Assembly (NCBI GenBank): GCA_017939795.1
Contig: JAGBAA010000112.1
Span: 22,933-86,932 of the forward strand
Direction of reading: 5' to 3'
From: Thermoguttaceae bacterium
Lineage (GTDB): Bacteria; Planctomycetota; Planctomycetia; Pirellulales; Thermoguttaceae
DNA: 64,000 nt
This document shows, one piece after another, positions 26,997-35,990 of the stretch. Position 1 is the first letter of the stretch. Each line of letters begins with the position of its first letter. The translations under genes and the position numbers were made by a program. Under the pieces are notes generated by a model, which was not told the origin of the DNA, searched no databases, and worked only from the letters and a program-made list of their open reading frames with translations.

Positions 26997-28595
26997 GTGC
27001 AGAATGTTTCGTTCGCTTTTTCCTACGGTGAGATGATGGATTTTTCGTATTTCAATGATGATTTTTCGCAGGCTGATTCGTTTCAGGATACAGTCATGCT
27101 GAGAGGCTACGAAGATTATTCTCAGCAGAGCGAGCTCCAGCAAAGATTTCCGTCCCTGCTTGAGCTTGAAGAATTGTGCAATGAAGCCGATGGGCCGCAG
27201 GAAACGTCGCGGGAAGATGACCCGGTATTCATCTATCTTTCGCAGATGGGAGAGTTTCCGCTTCTTTCGTCCAGCGACGAGAAAAAGATCGCACAAAAAA
27301 TCGAACGCTACCGTATGGACTTCTGCCGTCAGGTCCTTTCCAGTTACTATGTGCAGAACGGGATCGAAAAGATCCTGGAAGAGCTTTTGCTCCGCAAGCG
27401 CCGTCTTGAGCGAACGATCAATATTTCGATCACCAATACGGTCCAGAAACACCGTTCGATGTCGATCATCCGCCAGAATCTGAAGACGCTTCAGTATCTC
27501 CTGCATGAAAATCGCGCTGCATTTCCGATCGCGTTCCGCGCCTCCAATCCCATGCGGACCCGGCGTCAAACGCTTAAGGAAATGAACCGCCGCAGGATGA
27601 AATGTATGCGTCTTACCGCAGAGATGCAGCTTCAGCTGTCGGTCGTCCGGAGCCTTTTTGAATCCCTGAAAAACATTTCGGAGCAGATGTCTGTTCTGTA
27701 TCTTGAAATGAAGCGTTTCCAGAATGATCCCATGATGCGGGACGCCGTTTCGAGAATGCGCCGGGAACTCCATCATTTCATGGCCATGACGCACCAGTCT
27801 CCGCGGATGCTTCAGCGTTTCGTCCAGAAGACCGAGCAGATCCAGAAACGCTACGAGGACGTGAAGAGAGAGCTTTCTGCAGGAAATCTTCGTCTGGTCG
27901 TTTCGATCGCCAAAAATTACCAGAATCGCGGTGTCGCATTCATCGACCTGATCCAGGAAGGCAACACCGGACTGATGCGGGCCGTGGATAAATTCCAGTT
28001 CCAGAAAGGGTTCAAGTTCTCCACCTACGCGACCTGGAGGATCCGTCAGGCGATCAGCCGCGCTATCGTGAATCAGGGACGGACGATCCGGGTCCCGCTG
28101 CACGTGGTCGGCGCGATGAAAAAAGTCCGTGAAGCCCGCCAGAATCTCATTCAGCAGATCGAACGGGAACCCACGATCGAAGAGATGGCCAAATCGAGCG
28201 GGATCCGGCTCTCGGAGGCCATGACTGTCCTGCAGATGAACCGGAATCTGATCTCACTCGACCAGCCGGTCAACCGGTACGATGAGAGCGTTTTCGGCGA
28301 CTTCATCGAAGACAAACGGGAAGAATCGCCGATGGAGCGCATCAACTGCGAAGCGATCCGGGAACGGCTCAATGATCTGCTTTTCGACCTCAGTTACCGG
28401 GAGCGCGAGATCATCCGTCTGCGCTACGGTCTGGCCAACGGCCACCTGTACACTCTGGAAGAAGTCGGGCAGTTCTTCGAGCTGACTCGTGAGCGCGTCC
28501 GGCAGATCGAAGCCAAGGCGATCCGGAAACTTCAGCATCCGACCCGCTACGAAAAACTCGCAGACGTCATGATCGAGTCGGAATCCGAAGCGTAG
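26997..28595 (+). CDS. rpoD: primary-type RNA polymerase sigma factor (sigma-70 family)
   Basis: 532 residues if it starts at the GTG at 26997; ATGs at 27033 and 27036 are plausible alternatives, and none has a strong ribosome site. Region 1.2 is [16 protein letters not shown] (about 76-91). A non-conserved helical region of about 190 residues follows, then region 2 ([56 protein letters not shown]). Region 3 starts [16 protein letters not shown], and region 4.2 is [20 protein letters not shown]. One aromatic of the usual YATWWIRQAI is Arg here. Region 1.1 is short. This is the housekeeping-type architecture; whether it is the only such factor in the genome cannot be told. The gene converges with scpB, 18 bases apart. 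Confidence 0.93.
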   Translation: MQNVSFAFSYGEMMDFSYFNDDFSQADSFQDTVMLRGYEDYSQQSELQQRFPSLLELEELCNEADGPQETSREDDPVFIYLSQMGEFPLLSSSDEKKIAQKIERYRMDFCRQVLSSYYVQNGIEKILEELLLRKRRLERTINISITNTVQKHRSMSIIRQNLKTLQYLLHENRAAFPIAFRASNPMRTRRQTLKEMNRRRMKCMRLTAEMQLQLSVVRSLFESLKNISEQMSVLYLEMKRFQNDPMMRDAVSRMRRELHHFMAMTHQSPRMLQRFVQKTEQIQKRYEDVKRELSAGNLRLVVSIAKNYQNRGVAFIDLIQEGNTGLMRAVDKFQFQKGFKFSTYATWRIRQAISRAIVNQGRTIRVPLHVVGAMKKVREARQNLIQQIEREPTIEEMAKSSGIRLSEAMTVLQMNRNLISLDQPVNRYDESVFGDFIEDKREESPMERINCEAIRERLNDLLFDLSYREREIIRLRYGLANGHLYTLEEVGQFFELTRERVRQIEAKAIRKLQHPTRYEKLADVMIESESEA

Positions 28596-28613
28596 CCGTC
28601 CTTGACCTCCGCA

Positions 28614-29450
28614 TCACTCGTAAGCCAGATCGTCGCTTTGCGGAAGGTCGCTGATCGATTCCAGCTCAAAAAGTTTCAAAAATCTTTCCGTCGTGGAGTA
28701 GACCGTCATGAATTTGGTCCCGCGGCGGATTTTTTGTGTCCGAAGCAGCTGACGCTTTACCAGCTGTGCAAGGATCGGGCCGCTGGGAGTTCCGCGCAAT
28801 TGATTGATCTCCTCGAGGGAAAGCGGCTGTTCGTAGGCGACGATGGCCAGCGTGTCGATCGCGCTCTGCGAGAGTTTCACCTGACGGATCTTTCCGTAGA
28901 AATTCTCCCGCAGCGGCGTAAATTCCTCCCGAAGCTGCATGAAATACCCATGCGCCTCTTCAAACCACACGATCTCCCACGGGCAGCCGGTCTGCGAGTA
29001 GTGCGTATTGAGTTCCTCGACCAGCTCATGGATCTCCGAAACGCTCACACCGCGCATGAGATTGGAAAGTGTCTCCGGCATGATCGGCGAGTTGGCCGGA
29101 TTGCCGACGAAAAGCATCGCCTCAAGGATCGTTCGCGGATTCAGCGGTACGAGCTGGTCATCGTCGATCTCATCCATCATGGAACGAAACGCATCCGAGG
29201 CGCTCTGCGGCCCATCCTCTTCTTCCGGATCTTCAAATTCGCCGTTCTCCTCATCGTCATCGAGAGGATCTTCAAAAATATCGTCCGGGAAATCTTCCCC
29301 GAAAAATTCATCCGGGATGTCGACCAGCTCATCACCTCCGGAAGAAGCCCTCCCTTCCGGCTCAAAACTTTCGTTTTTGACGGCATTTCCCCTGATCGCG
29401 CGCGCAAACGCCTGACTCAATTCTTCAAAGGAAAGTTCATCGGACGACAT
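28614..29450 (-). CDS. scpB: segregation and condensation protein ScpB
   Basis: 278 residues. ScpB is the kleisin partner of the SMC-ScpA condensin. An acidic N-terminal extension of about 100 residues (Asp/Glu-rich) precedes two winged-helix domains: LNPRTILEAMLFVGNPANSP begins the first, and LSQSAIDTLAIVAYEQPLSLEEINQLRG, the most conserved ScpB segment, lies in the second. No scpA or smc is in the window. A hairpin with an A/T run stands 20 bases before the start. Confidence 0.93.
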   Translation of the reverse strand: MSSDELSFEELSQAFARAIRGNAVKNESFEPEGRASSGGDELVDIPDEFFGEDFPDDIFEDPLDDDEENGEFEDPEEEDGPQSASDAFRSMMDEIDDDQLVPLNPRTILEAMLFVGNPANSPIMPETLSNLMRGVSVSEIHELVEELNTHYSQTGCPWEIVWFEEAHGYFMQLREEFTPLRENFYGKIRQVKLSQSAIDTLAIVAYEQPLSLEEINQLRGTPSGPILAQLVKRQLLRTQKIRRGTKFMTVYSTTERFLKLFELESISDLPQSDDLAYE

Positions 29451-29469
29451 AAAAAACTCCGCATCTCAG

Positions 29470-29503
29470 AAAAAAACGGAAGGCCCACAAAGCAGACCTT
29501 CCG
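29470..29503 (-). terminator. terminator hairpin directly upstream of scpB
   Basis: CGGAAGG (29477-29483) pairs with CCTTCCG (29497-29503); on the minus strand it is followed by seven T (29470-29476). It lies only 20 bases before the scpB ATG, so it may end the transcript of the acyl-CoA dehydrogenase operon or act as a leader attenuator. Confidence 0.75.
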
Positions 29504-29945
29504 CGTCTGGTCCCTAAATTCCTGCCTGCCATTCTACCAAAAAAAAACAAAAAAGAAAAGACCAAATCGGACACCATACCAATTTCTGTTTTTCAACGAT
29601 ATGGAAAAACGAAAATGTTCTCCATTCCGGCCTCGAAACGATGCCCCTGGAAATCCACAGAAGCCACCATGCACACAGAAAATGTACGGAAATAGAAAAA
29701 CGCACCCAGCCGCAAATTTCACGCGAGATCCCCCAAAGACACCAAAGGGATCCTCCAAACACAAGAAACACCCAGCAACTCCACATTGTTCCGAAGACGT
29801 CGTTTTAAAGAACCCTTTTTCCGTCTGTTTTTATGGATCTTTCAGAAATTCAAAGATGAAAATCAGTCTGCATTGCCGGAGGTTTTCGAAATCCATTCCG
29901 GCGCATTCGCCATTCACGAATGCGCCGTTTGGAAATTTCAAAATC
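29504..29945. other. intergenic region between acyl-CoA dehydrogenase and scpB
   Basis: About 440 bases with no supported gene. Short frames on both strands have no family character. Confidence 0.6.
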
Positions 29946-31691
29946 TCACTCCGCCGCGGGGACCGGGCCGACGATCTCAAGGTAGGAGTCGACGGCGAGC
30001 TGGCTGCCGGTGAGGATCTGGAGAAGGTTCTTTTCGATCAGCGGCATCTCGCGGGCAAGGAAGTACTTCAGGACCGTCTTTTTGCGGTCGCAAAGCGCGG
30101 CCTGTTTCAGGAGATAGTGGCCGATGATGACATCGCAGCCCATCTCGACCAGACGGCGCGCGTTCAGGTCCGTGTACGTGACGGATTTCGCTTTCACGAA
30201 TTCCACCCCCTGGACCACCTTTTCCTTCGCGGTGACCAGCTGGGCTTTCAGAGCTTCGAGTTCCGCGTCTTCGTAGACCGTCTGCTCAAATTCTTCCACA
30301 TACGACTGGAAAATACCGCTCGTGATCCCCTTGATGGCCGCGACGACCTGGAGCTGGCTCGTTCCTTCGTAAATGTTCGTGATCCGCGCGTCACGGGCAT
30401 ACCGTTCCGCCGCGTAGTCCTTCATGTACCCGGAACCGCCAAGGACCTGGATCGCATCGTACGCCACTTTATTGCACATTTCCGAAGAATAGAACTTCGA
30501 CATCGGCGTAAGCATCGCGTTCAGACGCTTCAGGGACTTCATCAGGCGCTTGAGCGGCATCGATTTTTCTTTCGGAAGATCCGGAACCGTTTCCGTCACG
30601 CGCTGCGCATTGTGCTCCTGGTCGCAGACTGCCGCAGTCTCATACGTAAGCGCACGGGCTGCTTCGATCGAAACGCGGGAGTCGGTCAAAAGTTCCGCGA
30701 CAGCCGGGAGATTTTCGATCGGACCGCCGAACTGGCAGCGGGAATTCGCGTAAACGCGGGCAAGACGGAAAGCAGCTTCCGCAACACCCAGCGACTGGGC
30801 GGCAATGCCGAGACGCGCACCGTTCATCAGTGCCATGACGTACGTGATCAGACCGCGCTGACGGTCGCCGATGAGCTTCGCCGGGCAGTTCGTAAAGACC
30901 AGCTCGCACGTCGGGGAACCGTGGATGCCGAGTTTGTGCTCAAGGTGACGCACTTTGACGCACTCGTTCCGTTCCGAGATAAAGAGGCTAAGACCGCGTC
31001 CGTCGTCAATGTCGTGTTCACTGCGCGCCAGCGTGAGGAGGATCTCGCCGCAGCCGTTGGTGATGAAGCGCTTCACGCCGTTGAGGAGCCACTGCCCCGT
31101 CGCTTCGTCGTAATCCGCACGCAGACGGACAGCCTGAAGGTCGGAACCGGCATCCGGCTCGGTGAGGACCATTGCGCCGGTGACTTCGCCGGAGCAGAAA
31201 CGGGAGAGCGTTTCGTCCTTGATCTCCTGGCTCGCGAATGCGTTGATCGTTTCCGCAATCCCCTGGAGACCGAACATGTTCATGAACGAAACGTCGCCGC
31301 GCGAGACGATCTCCGTCGCCATCGTGTAGATGAGCGTCGGGCAGTTCAGTCCGCCGTAACGGCGCGGAAGCGTGAAGCCCATCAGGTCCGCGGCTCCCAT
31401 TTTATCGAGGTTCTCGCGCACTTTCGGATTCAGCGTGACGGTTCCGTCATCGTTGAGCGTATTTCCTTCTTCGTCCACCTGTTCGGCATTTTTCGCCAGG
31501 GTGTCCGCGGCGATCTGTCCGGCGATCTCCAGAACTCGACGGTAATTGTCTACCGCGTCATCCAGATCGTACGGCACATAATCCGCATCGCCGTTTTCGG
31601 CATAATCTTCCTGAATTTCGGCCAGTTTTTTGACGTCGATCGCCTTGAAGTAAAACTGGATGTCTTCATTATCGAGATAAAAGTTTCCCAT
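29946..31691 (-). CDS. acyl-CoA dehydrogenase
   Basis: 581 residues, the long form with an N-terminal extension of about 80 and a C-terminal helical extension of about 130 residues. The flavin and substrate segments GAMVLTEPDAGSDL (about 175-188), RFITNGCGEI and KLGIHGSPTCEL, and the C-terminal signature RDARITNIYEGTSQLQ (the base-region Glu lies in YEGT) are present. It oxidises an acyl-CoA to the enoyl-CoA and passes electrons to ETF; etfA and etfB are directly upstream on the same strand (35- and 64-base gaps), so this is one electron-transfer unit. Chain-length preference is not visible. Confidence 0.95.
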   Translation of the reverse strand: MGNFYLDNEDIQFYFKAIDVKKLAEIQEDYAENGDADYVPYDLDDAVDNYRRVLEIAGQIAADTLAKNAEQVDEEGNTLNDDGTVTLNPKVRENLDKMGAADLMGFTLPRRYGGLNCPTLIYTMATEIVSRGDVSFMNMFGLQGIAETINAFASQEIKDETLSRFCSGEVTGAMVLTEPDAGSDLQAVRLRADYDEATGQWLLNGVKRFITNGCGEILLTLARSEHDIDDGRGLSLFISERNECVKVRHLEHKLGIHGSPTCELVFTNCPAKLIGDRQRGLITYVMALMNGARLGIAAQSLGVAEAAFRLARVYANSRCQFGGPIENLPAVAELLTDSRVSIEAARALTYETAAVCDQEHNAQRVTETVPDLPKEKSMPLKRLMKSLKRLNAMLTPMSKFYSSEMCNKVAYDAIQVLGGSGYMKDYAAERYARDARITNIYEGTSQLQVVAAIKGITSGIFQSYVEEFEQTVYEDAELEALKAQLVTAKEKVVQGVEFVKAKSVTYTDLNARRLVEMGCDVIIGHYLLKQAALCDRKKTVLKYFLAREMPLIEKNLLQILTGSQLAVDSYLEIVGPVPAAE

Positions 31692-31726
31692 GATCTTTTC
31701 AGTTTTTTTGGTAAAGGGTGAAAGTT

Positions 31727-32767
31727 TTAGTCTTCACGGCGTCGATTTTTGACGGCTTTCGTGAGCATCGGCACCACTTTGTTCAGGTCGCCGACGATCC
31801 CATAGTGCGCGACCGAGAAGATCGGCGCCTGCGGGTCGGTATTGATGGCGATGATCTTCGCAGAATCCTGCATACCGGCACAGTGCTGGATCGCACCGCT
31901 GATCCCGACCGCGATATAGAGGGCCGGACGCACGGTCGTGCCGGTCTGTCCGATCTGGTATTCCTTGCCGATGAACCCGCTGTCCACGGCCGCACGGCTC
32001 GCACCGACTACACCGCCCAGTGCGGCAGCCAGTTCACGAAGCTGCTCGAAATTCTCTTTGCTTCCGACACCGCCGCCGCCTGCGACGATGATGCGTGCCG
32101 CTTTCAGATTGACTTTGCGTTCTTCCACGTGGCGTTCGATGACCTGAACGAGTTCCGCAAGCGGATCGAGACCTTCGATCGTCTCCGAAATGACGTTTCC
32201 GGTCCGGTTCGCATCTGCGGGCTGCATGCTCATGACGCCTTCACGCACCGTCGCCATCTGCGGCCAGCTGTCGTAGTTGACGATCGTCGCGACGATATTG
32301 CCGCCGAACGCCGGACGGATCTGAAGAAGCAGATTTTTATGCACTTCTTTCGTGCGATTGTCCGTAACGTCGCTGATGTCCAGCTCCGTGCAGTCCGCCG
32401 TCAAACCGGAACGGGTCTCGCTCGCAATACGCGGCGCAAGGTCGCGTCCCAGCGGCGTCGCGCCGAAAAGCATGATCTGCGGCTCATATTTCGCGATGAG
32501 CGTGCAGACCGTCTTCGCATACGGACTGGAAGTAAAGTATTTCAGACACGGAGCATCCACGACGTAGACATTATCCACGCCCTGCGCGATGAGCTGTTTC
32601 GGCATGTCGCCAAGTTCGGACCCCGGAAGCACTGCTCCGACCTTCACGCCGAGCCGGTCCGCAAGTTCCCGCGCTTTACCGCACAATTCCAGCGAAACGT
32701 CCGCAAGAATTCCGTCCTGCTGTTCCGCGTATACCCAAACTTCACCTTGTCGATTCGGTTTTCCCAT
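31727..32767 (-). CDS. etfA: electron transfer flavoprotein alpha subunit
   Basis: 346 residues. The C-terminal FAD-binding domain is clear: GGGGVGSKENFEQLRELA, GQTGTTVRPALYIAVGISG (about 265-283), QHCAGMQDSAKIIAINTDP and PIFSVAHYGIVGDL. The N-terminal domain pairs with EtfB. It shuttles electrons from the acyl-CoA dehydrogenase encoded next to ETF-quinone oxidoreductase. It is the middle gene of the three-gene operon. Confidence 0.97.
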   Translation of the reverse strand: MGKPNRQGEVWVYAEQQDGILADVSLELCGKARELADRLGVKVGAVLPGSELGDMPKQLIAQGVDNVYVVDAPCLKYFTSSPYAKTVCTLIAKYEPQIMLFGATPLGRDLAPRIASETRSGLTADCTELDISDVTDNRTKEVHKNLLLQIRPAFGGNIVATIVNYDSWPQMATVREGVMSMQPADANRTGNVISETIEGLDPLAELVQVIERHVEERKVNLKAARIIVAGGGGVGSKENFEQLRELAAALGGVVGASRAAVDSGFIGKEYQIGQTGTTVRPALYIAVGISGAIQHCAGMQDSAKIIAINTDPQAPIFSVAHYGIVGDLNKVVPMLTKAVKNRRRED

Positions 32768-32831
32768 GATTTTTCTTTTTTATCTTAAGGTTTGATGATT
32801 TGTTTTGTTGAATATCCGGAGAACGCAGAAA

Positions 32832-33695
32832 TTAAAGCGTGCGTTCTGAGATCAGTTCCTGGATCAGGCCCGTGATGCCTTCTTCCGTCGGTTCGACAGC
32901 AGTGAAGCCTTCCTTCGTCAGGACGATGGACTCCACGCGGAAGACCTTCGTCGGAGAACCCGCCAGACCGCAGCGGTTCAGATCCGCATTGATGTCGTCC
33001 AGCGTCCACTGTTCGAGAAGAAGCCCCTTCGCCTTCAGTTCTTCCGCCTTTTCGGGAGTCACTTCCGCCGGAACTGCGGCGTGTTTGTTGCGCATGACTT
33101 TTTTCGCAGCAAACGGACGCGGCGCATTCGCGGTCTCGATGACCGTCAGCAGAGCCGGAAGCTGAACTTCCACGATCTCAAAACCGTTTCCAATATTGCG
33201 GCGGATCCGGGCAGTTTTCGCTGCGCCGTCTTTCACGTCAACGACTTCTTCCAGATACGTCACCTGCGGGATCTCAAGTTTTTCTGCGATCTGCGGGCCA
33301 GTCTGTGCCGTATCGCCGTCGATCGCCTGACGTCCGCAAAGAACGAAATCGTAATTTCCGATCGTGCGGACAGCCTGAGACAAAATGTAGCTCGTCGCGA
33401 GCGTATCGCTTGCCGCAGCACGACGGTCCGTCAAAAGGATCGCACGGTCCGCGCCGCGGTAAAGGCATGCACGCAGAACATCCGCAGCCTTCGGGGGGCC
33501 CATCGTCACCACCGTCACCGTACCGCCGAAACGGTCACGGATCTCAAGGGCGGTTTCCAAAGCGTGAAGGTCTTCCGGGTTGAAGATCGTCGGGAGAGCC
33601 GATCGGTTCACTGTCCCTTCCGGCGTCATCGCATCCGAAGTCACGTTCGCCGTATCGGGTACCTGTTTGACACAAACTATCGAATTAAATCCCAC
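32832..33695 (-). CDS. etfB: electron transfer flavoprotein beta subunit
   Basis: 287 residues from the GTG at 33695, chosen because GGAG lies eight bases upstream and the protein then begins GFNSIVCVKQVPDT as in the family; the frame is open 66 bases further without family character. AMP-binding and subunit-contact segments include VTMGPPKAADVLRACLYRGAD (about 67-87) and the conserved QAIDGDTAQTGPQIAE. It is the first gene of the etfB-etfA-dehydrogenase operon, under the promoter at 33752-33780. Confidence 0.95.
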   Translation of the reverse strand: MGFNSIVCVKQVPDTANVTSDAMTPEGTVNRSALPTIFNPEDLHALETALEIRDRFGGTVTVVTMGPPKAADVLRACLYRGADRAILLTDRRAAASDTLATSYILSQAVRTIGNYDFVLCGRQAIDGDTAQTGPQIAEKLEIPQVTYLEEVVDVKDGAAKTARIRRNIGNGFEIVEVQLPALLTVIETANAPRPFAAKKVMRNKHAAVPAEVTPEKAEELKAKGLLLEQWTLDDINADLNRCGLAGSPTKVFRVESIVLTKEGFTAVEPTEEGITGLIQELISERTL

Positions 33696-33751
33696 GGAAA
33701 TTACTCCATTTCTACTTTCGTTAAAGTTTACACAATATTTCCATTTCGTGT

Positions 33752-33780
33752 ATTTTAGCACATTTTGACGGTTTCGTCAA
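33752..33780 (-). promoter_or_regulatory. promoter of the etfB-etfA-acyl-CoA dehydrogenase operon
   Basis: Minus strand: TTGACG (33780-33775), 17 bases, TAAAAT (33757-33752). The -35 box overlaps a small dyad (GACGAAACCGTC, 33768-33779). Confidence 0.82.
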
Positions 33781-34269
33781 GACTATACGCAAAACGACAT
33801 TTCTTCATTAGTTTCGGCAAAATTTCACACAAAACTAAAATTTTTTTGGTTTTTATTCCCGTTTTGGGACTAATTTGCGTTTTTTTCCGATAAAAAATTT
33901 TTTCAAACCTCCTTTTTTCACACAAACCTGCTCATTACAAACGGTTTCTCCACGCGATCCCTGCCCCAAAAAATACTGAAAACTTACAGAATGTGCCTGA
34001 ACTGAAAATTTAAACACAAAATTCCCGAAAAGATACGGCACCCGGAAGCGATTTAAAAAATTTTAAAATTTCTTTTTGTCTCCATTGGTGTCTTTTGTGG
34101 AACTCGCGTCAGAACACGTTCATTCTCTTTCCGCATACTTTCGATCCGCACATTCGCCGGGATCTCAATGATGAGATCCGCAGCAACCTGTCGGAGGAAC
34201 TTTTTTTGTATTTTCAGACGAAAACGAAACAGGAACGGCAAACAGGCTGCCAAAATAAAAAGCCCCCCG
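33781..34269. other. AT-rich divergent intergenic region
   Basis: About 490 bases between the etf operon and the GH43-like gene with no supported gene; it carries the two divergent promoters at its ends. Confidence 0.6.
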
Positions 34270-34297
34270 TTGAAAATTTGAGAGTTCCGGATAAAAT
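34270..34297 (+). promoter_or_regulatory. promoter of the GH43-like gene
   Basis: TTGAAA (34270-34275), 16 bases, TAAAAT (34292-34297), leaving a leader of about 42 bases with AAGGAA before the ATG. Confidence 0.8.
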
Positions 34298-34345
34298 GAA
34301 AGAAAATTTGAATTTCCACCCTGTCCTATTTAAAAAGGAATCCGT

Positions 34346-35506
34346 ATGCGAAATTTTTTGATGAAATTCAGCGCGATCGTCAGTCTTCTGATCTCCACCT
34401 GCCTTTCCCTGCAGGCAGAAGCTCCCCAGTCGAAAAAATATGAAAGTTTCCGTCCCGGTGAAGTCTGGCTCGATGGATCCGGAGTTCCGATCAACGCACA
34501 CGGCGGCGGGATCCTCTTTCATGAAGGACGCTACTATTGGTTCGGCGAGCACAAGATCGAAGGGGAAGCCGGGAATCTCGCGCAGGTCGGCGTTCACTGC
34601 TATTCCTCGGCGGATCTCTACAATTGGCGGGATGAAGGCATCGCGCTGAAAGTCTCCGAAAACCCGCGCTCCGACATCGCGAAAGGCTGCATTCTGGAGC
34701 GTCCCAAAGTCATTTATTGTGCCAAAACAAAATCTTTCGTCATGTGGTTCCATCTCGAACTCGGCCAAAACTACTCCTCGGCACGCAGCGGGGTCGCGGT
34801 CGCCAAAAACATCACGGGGCCGTACCGTTTCATTGAATCGAAACGCATCAACGCAGGTTTCTGGCCGATGAATGTTTTCGGACGATTCAAGGAACCGCTC
34901 CGTCCGGAAGAAAAAGAGTACCTCAGCGGGATCAAAATGTACGGAGGCCCGGTCGACGGCTACCCGCTCGACATGATCTACCGCCGTGACTTCTTCGACG
35001 GGCAAATGGCGCGCGACATGACGCTTTTCGTAGACGATGACGGAACGGCATACCATATTTACTCCTCGGAAGAGAACGGTACGCTGCACATCGCGCAGCT
35101 TTCCGACGACTACCTGTCGCACACCGGATTCTGGGTCCGTACCTTCCCGGGAAAATTCAACGAAGCCCCCGCGATCTTTAAAAAAGACGGAAAATACTAT
35201 CTCTTCTCCTCCGGATGCACCGGCTGGGCACCCAATGCGGCTCGGCTGGCGGTCGCAGATTCCCTGACGGGCGAGTGGACCGAACTTGGAAATCCATGCC
35301 GCGGGACCGACGAAGAAAAGTCGCTGACCTTCCGCTCACAGAGCACGTATGTCCTTCCGGTCGTTGGAAAACCCGGCACGTTCATCTTCATGGCAGACCG
35401 ATGGAATCCGAAAAACGCCATCGACGGCCGATACGTCTGGCTTCCCGTCCTTTTCGACGAAGAGGGTGCTCCGTATCTGGAATGGCAGGATGAATGGAAA
35501 TATTGA
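34346..35506 (+). CDS. secreted glycoside hydrolase, GH43-like five-bladed propeller
   Basis: 386 residues. A signal peptide (FSAIVSLLISTCLSLQAEA) is cleaved near residue 25. The first blade starts INAHGGGILFHEGRYYWFGEHK, typical of the GH43 subfamilies that include exo-beta-1,3-galactanases, and later blades show DMTLFVDDDGTAYHIYSSEENG, EAPAIFKKDGKYYLFSSGCTGW and MADRWNPKN. The glutamate in NEAPAIF is the likely general acid; other catalytic carboxylates cannot be fixed by eye. The ATG at 34346 has AAGGAA upstream. It is a single-gene unit with promoter and terminator, and would act outside the cytoplasm on a galactan- or arabinan-like glycan. Confidence 0.88.
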   Translation: MRNFLMKFSAIVSLLISTCLSLQAEAPQSKKYESFRPGEVWLDGSGVPINAHGGGILFHEGRYYWFGEHKIEGEAGNLAQVGVHCYSSADLYNWRDEGIALKVSENPRSDIAKGCILERPKVIYCAKTKSFVMWFHLELGQNYSSARSGVAVAKNITGPYRFIESKRINAGFWPMNVFGRFKEPLRPEEKEYLSGIKMYGGPVDGYPLDMIYRRDFFDGQMARDMTLFVDDDGTAYHIYSSEENGTLHIAQLSDDYLSHTGFWVRTFPGKFNEAPAIFKKDGKYYLFSSGCTGWAPNAARLAVADSLTGEWTELGNPCRGTDEEKSLTFRSQSTYVLPVVGKPGTFIFMADRWNPKNAIDGRYVWLPVLFDEEGAPYLEWQDEWKY

Positions 35507-35535
35507 ACCAGCGGAAGAACCGGATCTGAATCAAA

Positions 35536-35572
35536 AACGTGAGTTTCTGCCATCGGAAATTCACGTTTTTTC
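35536..35572 (+). terminator. terminator of the GH43-like gene
   Basis: AACGTGAGTTTC (35536-35547) pairs with GAAATTCACGTT (35556-35567, one G-U pair), followed by T (to 35571). Confidence 0.88.
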
Positions 35573-35990
35573 TTCCAAAAGTCTTGAAATATACAAAAAA
35601 AATCAAAGTTTCATACTTTACTTTAGAAAAAATTAAAAAATTTTTCCAAAATCCTGAATTTCTTCAAAAGGCGCCGTATCTCTCTCATCTTCACTTTTAT
35701 TTTATCTATTTTCATATTTTCTTATTCAAACCCCAGAGAAAAACGTTCCATGACTCTCAAACACCCCCAACAAGCAGTAAAATAGACAAAATACAAAAAC
35801 TTTTCCAATTTTAACGATTTGTAAGAAAAGAAAAACTTTTCCAAATTTTCAAGATTTAACGTCAAACTGGTCGATAAAAGAAGGAGAGAGTTTCCAGAGT
35901 GTATGGATCGTGTATATCTATGCGTGGAAAAACCTGGAGACCCCGAATTTTAATTGACTTCCCCATTAAGCTCAATTAGGACAAGGTAAA
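35573..35990. other. AT-rich intergenic region before the TolC-like gene
   Basis: About 420 bases with no supported gene. TTGACT at 35953-35958 with TAGGAC 17 bases later could be a promoter, but that would leave almost no leader. Confidence 0.55.

Noticed and set aside
28602..31721. A very long plus-strand open frame across scpB and the acyl-CoA dehydrogenase
   Set aside because: It is antisense to two well-recognised genes and its product (Arg/His/Phe-rich) matches no family.
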